DNA of 5,771 bases from Pseudomonadota bacterium (lineage in GTDB: Bacteria > Pseudomonadota > Gammaproteobacteria > Burkholderiales > Burkholderiaceae_D). Shown here in pieces: positions 1 through 5,771 of the stretch. Position numbers and translations under genes: made by a program. Position 1 is the stretch's first letter; the number at the start of each line of letters is the position of its first letter. A model generated the notes under the pieces. That model saw only the letters and a program-made list of their open reading frames with translations. It searched no databases and was not told the DNA's origin. The DNA lies in contig JAEWBA010000268.1 of the NCBI GenBank assembly GCA_023391395.1, forward strand, positions 1-5,771, read 5' to 3'.

Positions 1-1
1 G

Positions 2-586
2 GCCAGCGTGGCGCGCGGCAACAAGACCGCCTTCCTGATTGCCGACATGCCTTTCGGCAGCTACGGCACGCCGGAAACCGCCTTCGCCAATGCGGTGCGG
101 CTGATGCAAGCCGGCGCGCAAATGGTCAAGCTCGAAGGTGGGGCTTGGCTGGCGCCGACGATCCGCTTCCTGACCGAGCGCGCAGTGCCGGTCTTTGCTC
201 ACATCGGCTTGACCCCGCAATCGGTGCACCAGTTCGGCGGCTTCAAGGTACAGGGCAAAACCAGCGCCGCAGCCGAGCAATTGAAGGTCGACGCAGCGGC
301 GGTACAGGCGGCGGGGGCATCGCTGCTGCTGCTCGAAGCCATTCCTGCGACTCTGGGGAAGGAAGTCACCGAGGCGGTGACCATGCCTACGATCGGCATC
401 GGCGCCGGTCCGGATTGTTCAGGACAGGTGCTGGTAATGCATGACTTGCTGGGTGTCTTCCCCGGACACAAGCCGCGCTTCGTGAAGAACTTCATGGAAG
501 GCCAGAGCAGCATCGAGGCTGGCGTGCGCGCCTATGTTGCGGCGGTAAAGGACAAATCCTTCCCGGCCGCGGAACATTGTTATTGA
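2..586 (+). CDS. panB: 3-methyl-2-oxobutanoate hydroxymethyltransferase PanB, 3' part
   Basis: PanB (ketopantoate hydroxymethyltransferase) moves a hydroxymethyl group from 5,10-methylenetetrahydrofolate to 2-oxoisovalerate, the first committed step of pantothenate and coenzyme A synthesis, in the cytoplasm. The gene is cut by the left edge: 194 codons remain, and alignment from memory to the 264-residue E. coli enzyme places the first visible residue near position 70. The missing part would hold the N-terminal strands and first metal-binding Asp. Visible family landmarks are IADMPF (metal-ligand Asp, E. coli Asp84), MVKLEGG (Lys112 equivalent), [23 protein letters not shown] (catalytic Glu181 equivalent), IGIGAG and [10 protein letters not shown]. 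The end is normal (GEEHSF-like tail, here AAEHCY), closing with TGA at 584. No panC follows; the next gene converges on it. A GTG at 8 is an internal Val codon, not the start. Identification is very secure. Confidence 0.97.
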   Translation, partial: ASVARGNKTAFLIADMPFGSYGTPETAFANAVRLMQAGAQMVKLEGGAWLAPTIRFLTERAVPVFAHIGLTPQSVHQFGGFKVQGKTSAAAEQLKVDAAAVQAAGASLLLLEAIPATLGKEVTEAVTMPTIGIGAGPDCSGQVLVMHDLLGVFPGHKPRFVKNFMEGQSSIEAGVRAYVAAVKDKSFPAAEHCY

Positions 587-594
587 GCGAGGCT

Positions 595-622
595 CCTTCC
601 CCGTGCGCCCGTGCGGGGAAGG
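595..622. terminator. GC-rich hairpin between convergent panB and can
   Basis: Arms CCTTCCCCG (595-603) and CGGGGAAGG (614-622) are perfectly complementary. Two G-U pairs and one C-G pair extend the stem inward to 12 pairs with a GCCC loop. It begins 8 bases after the panB stop and lies about 37 bases past the can stop, the usual place for a bidirectional terminator. Neither strand has a T run after the stem, so it is not a canonical intrinsic terminator. It may need Rho, or act mainly as a 3'-end stabiliser. A smaller GC-rich dyad (CGCGGC at 624-629, GCCGCG at 633-638) follows immediately. Confidence 0.5.
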
Positions 623-659
623 CCGCGGCGGCGCCGCGCGCCCAGCTGTCTCAATCGGC

Positions 660-1340
660 CTAAGCCGTCGGCGTCTTTTCGTAACGCGCCAGATTCTCTT
701 TCAGCCTTCCGCTCAAGTCCGCGTTGCAATCCACCGACAGACCGAGGTCGCGCAGCAAGCCGTCGTGGATGCCATAAATCCAGCCATGGATCGCCAAGGG
801 CTGCCCGCGCTCCCAGGCATCCTGCACGATGGTGGTCTGGGCAACATTGGCAACCTGCTCGATCACATTCAATTCGCATAGCAAGTCATGCCGGACGCGG
901 TCGGGCAGAACCTCGCCCAGATAGCGCTCATGCTTCTGGTGCACATCCTGCACATGGCGCAACCAGTTGTCCGCCAAGCCGATGCGCCGCTTGGTCAATG
1001 CCGCCTGCACCCCCGAGCAGCCATAGTGGCCGCACACGATCACATGTTTGACCTTGAGGACATCGATGGCGAATTGCAGCACCGACAGGCAGTTCAGGTC
1101 GGTATGGACGATGACATTGGCGATGTTGCGATGGACGAATACATCGCCCGGCAGCAAGCCGAGCAGCTCGTTGGCGGGCACGCGGCTATCCGAGCAGCCG
1201 ATCCAGAGATATTCGGGCGCCTGCTGAGCGGCCAGTTTCTGGAAAAAGTCGGGCGTTTGGGCGACGATGGACGCGGCCCATTCACGGTTGTTACGGAACA
1301 GCGACTCCAGCTCGGAGGCATATTTTTTTTGATCGCTCAT
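660..1340 (-). CDS. can: Beta-class carbonic anhydrase Can (type II, bicarbonate-regulated)
   Basis: Cytoplasmic zinc enzyme interconverting CO2 and bicarbonate, supplying bicarbonate to carboxylases in air-grown cells. The 226-residue product is close in length to E. coli Can (220) and colinear with it. Zinc ligands are visible as Cys49 and Asp51 in CSDSR, and His105 and Cys108 in CGHYGCSG; Arg53 is the partner of Asp51. Trp46, Arg71 and Tyr189 match the triad (Trp39, Arg64, Tyr181 in Haemophilus) that binds inhibitory bicarbonate in type II enzymes. Other signatures are DLNCLSVLQ, CELNVIEQV and HGWIYGIHDGLLRDL. I chose the ATG at 1340 (MSDQKKYASELES) because the frame upstream has no family similarity and could only start at a TTG at 1400. 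The Shine-Dalgarno sequence is weak. The gene ends in TAG, 73 bases from the convergent panB stop. A tentative promoter and a 9-base inverted repeat lie upstream. Confidence 0.95.
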   Translation of the reverse strand: MSDQKKYASELESLFRNNREWAASIVAQTPDFFQKLAAQQAPEYLWIGCSDSRVPANELLGLLPGDVFVHRNIANVIVHTDLNCLSVLQFAIDVLKVKHVIVCGHYGCSGVQAALTKRRIGLADNWLRHVQDVHQKHERYLGEVLPDRVRHDLLCELNVIEQVANVAQTTIVQDAWERGQPLAIHGWIYGIHDGLLRDLGLSVDCNADLSGRLKENLARYEKTPTA

Positions 1341-1349
1341 GAATTTCTG

Positions 1350-1415
1350 AAATGACGGAGTACGCAGAGGTACGGAAGATGCGCGGCCGGGCCGGCACAA
1401 GAAACACCGTCATTT
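1350..1415. repeat. 9-base perfect inverted repeat upstream of can
   Basis: AAATGACGG at 1350-1358 is the exact reverse complement of CCGTCATTT at 1407-1415. The arms are separated by 48 bases. One arm lies just before the can start codon and the other touches the tentative -10 element, so the pair brackets the proposed leader. It could be a pair of operator half-sites, or pair in a longer transcript. A chance match of this length in a 165-base gap is unlikely but possible. Confidence 0.4.
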
Positions 1416-1443
1416 TATAGAAAAGACCATGCGCGGAGAATAA
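1414..1443 (-). promoter_or_regulatory. Possible sigma-70-type promoter of can
   Basis: Read on the - strand, TATAAA (1419-1414) matches the -10 consensus at five of six positions. TTATTC (1443-1438), 18 bases upstream, is a poor -35 element (three of six). Transcription would start near 1407 and give a leader of roughly 65 bases before the can ATG. The site lies downstream of the terminator of the preceding gene, so can needs its own promoter or read-through, which favours this call. The weak -35 keeps confidence low. Confidence 0.35.
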
Positions 1444-1461
1444 AACCTGCCGGCCACATGG

Positions 1462-1489
1462 AAAACGGCGGCGCCTAGATGCGCCGCCG
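1462..1489 (-). terminator. Intrinsic terminator after the chalcone isomerase-like gene
   Basis: On the - strand, 16 bases after the TGA at 1506, a stem of nine GC pairs (1489-1481 with 1474-1466, loop of six) is followed by GTTTTCC, giving four T residues at 1465-1462. The stem is strong but the T run is short, so termination is likely but perhaps incomplete. It separates the upstream gene from can. Confidence 0.7.
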
Positions 1490-1505
1490 CCTTGAGAATG
1501 GAAGA

Positions 1506-2129
1506 TCAATTGATGCTGCGCGGGCCCTCGTCGGGGCGTCCGCCCAGCATGAGCTGCTTCAGTTGCTCATCGATCGGCTTTTCGCCCAGCCAGATGCGCA
1601 GAATGGTGTTGTAGAAGCCAAGGTCGGGAAGACTGTCGGCTACCTTCTTGCCGTTCAGATGAATCAGGGTGCCGCTGGAAGGCACCCAGTCCACGGTCAG
1701 CACATCGCCCTTCTTCAATTCCGGCACGGACGCAAAGATCTCGCCGAATTTTTGCAGTTGCAGGACGTATTTCACCTTCTCGGCACGGTCGATATTCTGC
1801 TGAATGCCGCTCATGAAGCCGCGCCCGAATTCTTCGTTGCTGATGTCGCGCAGCATTACGATCGTCACCCGTCTCGCGCCGGGCGCGGCAAGCACATCGG
1901 CAACCGAGGTTTTCGGCTGCGCCAGGTACAGGGCGGCGACATACACCTTGAAAATCGCCTTGTAGCGAATGCCGGCCCCGTTCAGCCGCAGGTCCTGGTT
2001 GGCCACACGGACGTTGTCCTCCAGCTTGACGCCGGCGACCTCGGCGGCGCCGGCAGGCGCCGTACCTGCCAAACCAAGCAGGGTGGCTGCAAGAGCCAGC
2101 ACGCGGGTAATGCGGATTGCAATAGCCAT
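1506..2129 (-). CDS. Exported chalcone isomerase-like domain protein
   Basis: The 207-residue product has a clear Sec signal peptide: Arg-containing start (MAIAIRITR), hydrophobic core at residues 10-22 and an Ala-rich cleavage region (PAGAA) giving cleavage near residue 28-29. The mature part resembles the bacterial chalcone isomerase-like family (Pfam Chalcone_3). Supporting motifs are GIRYKAIFKVYVAALYL (residues 53-69), MLRDISNEEFGRGF, a WVPSSGTLIHLNGK beta segment and a terminal ILRIWLGEKPIDEQLKQLML. Bacterial members are mostly uncharacterised periplasmic proteins; the fold is shared with plant chalcone isomerase and fatty-acid-binding proteins. Ligand binding is inference and no reaction should be assigned. 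The ATG at 2129 is supported by AAGGGAG at 2141-2135, six bases away. It lies downstream of dnaJ in the same direction, but the dnaJ terminator and a 153-base gap suggest a separate unit. Confidence 0.85.
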   Translation of the reverse strand: MAIAIRITRVLALAATLLGLAGTAPAGAAEVAGVKLEDNVRVANQDLRLNGAGIRYKAIFKVYVAALYLAQPKTSVADVLAAPGARRVTIVMLRDISNEEFGRGFMSGIQQNIDRAEKVKYVLQLQKFGEIFASVPELKKGDVLTVDWVPSSGTLIHLNGKKVADSLPDLGFYNTILRIWLGEKPIDEQLKQLMLGGRPDEGPRSIN

Positions 2130-2153
2130 GTCGTCTCCCTTGAGTCATGCAGA

Positions 2154-2173
2154 AATGGAAAGAACGTTCCATT
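2154..2173. promoter_or_regulatory. Dyad with CATAAT box upstream of the chalcone isomerase-like gene
   Basis: AATGGAA (2154-2160) and TTCCATT (2167-2173) are perfect inverted arms around six bases. Inside and overlapping them lies the 8-base palindrome GAACGTTC (2162-2169). The outer edge overlaps a - strand CATAAT (2176-2171), a five-of-six match to the -10 consensus with no good -35. The site is 25-44 bases before the start codon, where an operator or leader hairpin would sit. The function is unproven. Confidence 0.35.
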
Positions 2174-2206
2174 ATGGCTACAAGTGCTAGAGAGAAAGCT
2201 CTAAAC

Positions 2207-2227
2207 GTGCCCGCTCGGTTCGGGCAC
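2207..2227. repeat. Second hairpin downstream of the dnaJ terminator
   Basis: GTGCCCG (2207-2213) and CGGGCAC (2221-2227) form a perfect 7-pair stem with a 7-base loop. On the - strand it directly follows the T run of the dnaJ terminator and is followed by GTTTAG, too few T residues for a strong terminator. It may back up termination. Confidence 0.4.
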
Positions 2228-2229
2228 AT

Positions 2230-2260
2230 AAAAAAACCGCCGGCTGCGAAGCCGGCGGTT
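2230..2260 (-). terminator. Strong intrinsic terminator of dnaJ
   Basis: On the - strand the stem AACCGCCGGC (2260-2251) and GCCGGCGGTT (2244-2235) has ten perfect pairs around a six-base loop. The final two T residues of the stem run into the T tract, giving seven T residues at 2236-2230. It starts 22 bases after the dnaJ TAG and is a textbook rho-independent terminator closing the chaperone operon. Confidence 0.92.
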
Positions 2261-2282
2261 GGAGGGCAAACCGGGGTTTTTC

Positions 2283-3407
2283 CTACTCGAAGAACTCCTT
2301 CACCTTGTCCTTCCAGGATTTGCTGTGCGGGCTGTGCTTGGAGCCGCCCGCAGTGGTCAGCTTCTCGAACTCCTGCAGCAAGTCCTTCTGCCGCTCGGTG
2401 AGCTTGACCGGGGTTTCGACGACGATGTGGCAGAACAAGTCGCCGGCATAACCGGAGCGCACGCCCTTGATGCCCTTGCCGCGCAGGCGGAAGGTCTTGC
2501 CTGACTGGGTACCTTCGGGCAGCGTGAAGGACGCCTTGCCGTTCAAGGTCGGCACCTCGACTTCACCGCCCAGTGCCGCCTTGGCGAAGGAAACCGGGAT
2601 CTCGCAGTGCAGGTCGTCGCCGTCGCGCTGGAACACCGGGTGCGGTCGAATACGGATTTCCACATACAAGTCGCCCGGCGGACCGCCATTCATGCCTGGC
2701 TCGCCGTTGCCGGAGGAACGGATGCGCATGCCATCGTCGATCCCGGCCGGGATCTTGACCTCGAGAGTCTTGTTGCGCTTGATGCGGCCGGCGCCGCTGC
2801 AGCTCGGGCATGGCGTCGGGATGATCTTGCCGGTGCCGTGGCACTTCGGACAGGTCTGCTGGATGCTGAAGAAACCCTGCTGCATGCGCACTTGTCCTTG
2901 GCCACCGCAGGTGGTGCAGGTGACCGGGGAAGTGCCGGGCTTGGCGCCGGATCCGTGGCAGGTTTCGCATTCGTCCCAGGAAGGCACGCGGATCGTGGTA
3001 TCGAAACCATGCGCGGCCTGCTCCAGCGAAATTTCCAGGTTGTAGCGCAAATCCGCGCCGCGATACACCTGCGGGCCGGCGCCGCGGCTGCGGCCACCGC
3101 CGCCGAAAATGTCGCCAAAAATGTCGCCGAAGGCGTCGGAGAACCCGCCGAACCCGCCGGCACCGGCTGCGCCCATATTCGGATCCACGCCGGCATGACC
3201 GTAGCGGTCATAGGCCTCGCGCTTCTGCGCGTCGGACAGCATCTCGTAGGCTTCCTTGGCCTCCTTGAATTTTTCCTCCGCCACCTTGTTGTCCGGATTG
3301 CGGTCCGGATGGTATTTCATGGCGAGCTTGCGATACGCCTTTTTGAGATCCTCATCGGAGGCGTTTTTCTCTACACCGAGTATTTCGTAGTAATCACGCT
3401 TTGCCAT
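2283..3407 (-). CDS. dnaJ: Chaperone DnaJ (type I Hsp40)
   Basis: Cytosolic co-chaperone that binds unfolded proteins, hands them to DnaK and stimulates DnaK ATPase. The 374 residues (E. coli 376) show all type I domains in order. The J domain spans residues 1-70 with HPD at 33-35. A Gly/Phe-rich segment covers about 79-105 and contains the tandem DIFGDIFGG. Four zinc-binding repeats follow: Cys147/Cys150, Cys164/Cys167, Cys186/Cys189 and Cys200/Cys203, each CxxCxGxG and all intact. The C-terminal substrate-binding domains include [11 protein letters not shown] and GDLYVEIRI. The [12 protein letters not shown] start is the family norm; the ATG at 3407 has AGGA at 3421-3418, ten bases away. 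It follows dnaK after 99 bases holding a strong terminator, so its expression probably rests on read-through. Stop TAG at 2285. Confidence 0.98.
   Translation of the reverse strand: MAKRDYYEILGVEKNASDEDLKKAYRKLAMKYHPDRNPDNKVAEEKFKEAKEAYEMLSDAQKREAYDRYGHAGVDPNMGAAGAGGFGGFSDAFGDIFGDIFGGGGRSRGAGPQVYRGADLRYNLEISLEQAAHGFDTTIRVPSWDECETCHGSGAKPGTSPVTCTTCGGQGQVRMQQGFFSIQQTCPKCHGTGKIIPTPCPSCSGAGRIKRNKTLEVKIPAGIDDGMRIRSSGNGEPGMNGGPPGDLYVEIRIRPHPVFQRDGDDLHCEIPVSFAKAALGGEVEVPTLNGKASFTLPEGTQSGKTFRLRGKGIKGVRSGYAGDLFCHIVVETPVKLTERQKDLLQEFEKLTTAGGSKHSPHSKSWKDKVKEFFE
3105..3128 (-). repeat. 12-base tandem repeat coding GDIF in dnaJ
   Basis: Two adjacent copies (3105-3116 and 3117-3128) differ at one base in twelve and encode the doubled DIFG motif of the Gly/Phe region (residues 95-102). 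A more diverged third unit lies at 3129-3140 (DAFG). Repeated DIF motifs are normal in proteobacterial DnaJ and matter for substrate handling. The repeat could expand or contract by slippage. Confidence 0.6.
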
Positions 3408-3430
3408 TTGTTCGGCGTCCTAGTCAAACG

Positions 3431-3472
3431 AAAAAAGCCGAGCCGGATCGCGCAGCGATCGCCCGGCTCGGC
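3431..3472 (-). terminator. Intrinsic terminator/attenuator between dnaK and dnaJ
   Basis: On the - strand, nine pairs (3472-3464 with 3445-3437) continue after a three-base bulge (3463-3461) into six more pairs (3460-3455 with 3451-3446) closed by a three-base loop. Six T residues follow at 3436-3431. The hairpin begins 34 bases after the dnaK stop and its T run ends 23 bases before the dnaJ ATG. There is no room for a separate promoter between it and dnaJ. It should therefore set the dnaK to dnaJ expression ratio by partial termination. Confidence 0.85.
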
Positions 3473-3475
3473 GGT

Positions 3476-3505
3476 CGGCGCGGACTGCGCCGCGCGACGT
3501 ACGTC
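3476..3505. repeat. Small hairpin and 10-base palindrome after the dnaK stop
   Basis: CGGCGC (3476-3481) and GCGCCG (3487-3492) form a six-pair stem with a five-base loop. Next to it, at 3496-3505, is the perfect palindrome GACGTACGTC, one base from the dnaK TAA. Both fall in the dnaK 3' untranslated region ahead of the strong terminator. They could shape the 3' end of the message or be incidental in GC-rich DNA. Confidence 0.35.
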
Positions 3506-3506
3506 A

Positions 3507-5447
<1,941 letters not shown>

Positions 5448-5473
5448 GATGTGTGTCCCTCTCGATGCGAATG

Positions 5474-5488
5474 TTTGAATGATTCAAA
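5474..5488. promoter_or_regulatory. Perfect dyad over the predicted dnaK start site
   Basis: TTTGAA (5474-5479), TGA, then TTCAAA (5483-5488) form a perfect 15-base dyad. It touches the downstream edge of the sigma-32 -10 element and covers the expected start near 5480-5482. It is not CIRCE (TTAGCACTC-N9-GAGTGCTAA). It may be an operator or only an AT-rich melting region. Confidence 0.4.
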
Positions 5489-5515
5489 TATGTGGAATAT
5501 GGCGCGTGTTTCAAG
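5488..5515 (-). promoter_or_regulatory. Sigma-32 (RpoH) heat-shock promoter of dnaK
   Basis: On the - strand, CTTGAAA (5515-5509) is an exact heat-shock -35 element. CCACATAT (5495-5488), 13 bases further on, matches the -10 consensus CCCCATNT at all but one position. Start of transcription near 5481 would give a leader of about 33 bases carrying the dnaK ribosome binding site. It lies wholly in the 87-base grpE-dnaK gap, so dnaK-dnaJ can be induced apart from grpE. Confidence 0.8.
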
Positions 5516-5534
5516 CGTTCCGGGAATTTTTTGT

Positions 5535-5771
5535 CTATTGCGCCACTGTCACCAGGGCCGGCCGCAACAGGCGATCGGAGATGGTGTATCCCTTTTGCAG
5601 CACGGTGACCACGGTATTGGCCTCCTGCTCGGCGGGCACCATGGAAATCGCCTGGTGTTTCATCGGGTCCAGCTTTTCGCCGGGCACGGGATTGATTTCC
5701 AGCAGACGATTGCGTTCGAAGGCGGCATTGAGCTGCTTGAGCGTCATTTCCACGCCCTCCTTGAGCGACTC
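5535..5771 (-). CDS. grpE: Nucleotide exchange factor GrpE, 3' part
   Basis: GrpE is the dimeric cofactor that opens the DnaK nucleotide cleft to release ADP, and acts as a thermosensor. Only the last 78 codons are in the window; the right edge cuts the gene. What remains is the end of the helical region ([22 protein letters not shown]) and the C-terminal beta domain that contacts Dna[21 protein letters not shown], then [24 protein letters not shown], closing with TAG. These follow the GrpE signature (F-N-P-x-HEAV/HQAI and VLQxGYxxxxRxLRPAxVxV). It is 87 bases upstream of dnaK on the same strand with no terminator hairpin in between, so read-through into dnaK is likely alongside the internal promoter. 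The GTG at 5753 is an internal Val codon. Confidence 0.96.
   Translation of the reverse strand, partial: ESLKEGVEMTLKQLNAAFERNRLLEINPVPGEKLDPMKHQAISMVPAEQEANTVVTVLQKGYTISDRLLRPALVTVAQ

Noticed and set aside
888..1355. + strand open frame of 155 codons opposite can
   Set aside because: It is an antisense shadow of a clearly identified carbonic anhydrase, with no recognisable motif in its product.
1341..1400. N-terminal extension of Can starting at a TTG
   Set aside because: The extra 20 residues have no similarity to the family. The ATG at 1340 gives the normal length and start of Can proteins.
1479..2204. Long + strand open frame of 241 codons opposite the chalcone isomerase-like gene
   Set aside because: It is the antisense of a gene with a signal peptide, ribosome binding site and family motifs. 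GC-rich codon use keeps the opposite frame open, and its product has no recognisable domain.
5497..5502. CCATAT as the -10 element of the dnaK heat-shock promoter
   Set aside because: It lies only six bases from CTTGAAA, far too close. CCACATAT at 13 bases fits the spacing.
5518..5532. TTCCGGGAA followed by six T residues on the + strand as a terminator
   Set aside because: The stem is only about four pairs with almost no loop, and no + strand gene precedes it. On the - strand it gives an A run, not a T run.
5448..5534. CIRCE/HrcA operator upstream of dnaK
   Set aside because: The TTAGCACTC-N9-GAGTGCTAA pattern is absent. The dyad present has different arms and a 3-base centre.

Overview
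The window is an ordinary chromosomal housekeeping segment of a GC-rich proteobacterium. The GrpE, DnaK, DnaJ, PanB and Can proteins resemble betaproteobacterial (Burkholderiales) forms. The order grpE-dnaK-dnaJ followed by a secreted chalcone isomerase-like gene, carbonic anhydrase and a convergent panB suggests the Oxalobacteraceae (Herbaspirillum/Collimonas/Herminiimonas-like), but that family-level placement is inference from memory. I see no mobile element, CRISPR array, tRNA or rRNA, and no gene of foreign composition.

Layout: the 3' two thirds of panB (pantothenate synthesis) runs on the + strand from the left edge to 586. All other genes are on the - strand. Read in their own direction from the right edge they are: the 3' end of grpE (5771-5535), dnaK (5447-3507), dnaJ (3407-2283), a secreted chalcone isomerase-like protein (2129-1506) and the beta-carbonic anhydrase can (1340-660), which converges on panB. 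Every gap is under 170 bases.

The heat-shock genes form one chaperone machine. GrpE exchanges nucleotide on DnaK, and DnaJ delivers substrate and stimulates DnaK ATPase. The gaps between them carry visible control. The grpE-dnaK gap holds a near-consensus sigma-32 promoter (CTTGAAA, 13-base spacer, CCACATAT) with a perfect dyad over the expected start site. The dnaK-dnaJ gap holds a strong intrinsic terminator ending 23 bases before the dnaJ ATG, so dnaJ expression probably depends on read-through. A second strong terminator closes the operon after dnaJ.

The chalcone isomerase-like gene and can each look like separate transcription units, with their own hairpins and tentative promoters. Can keeps the residues of the bicarbonate-inhibited type II beta-carbonic anhydrases. 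I found no convincing novel system. The observations most worth checking are the dnaK-dnaJ attenuator, the dyad on the dnaK promoter, and the inverted repeats upstream of can and of the chalcone isomerase-like gene.
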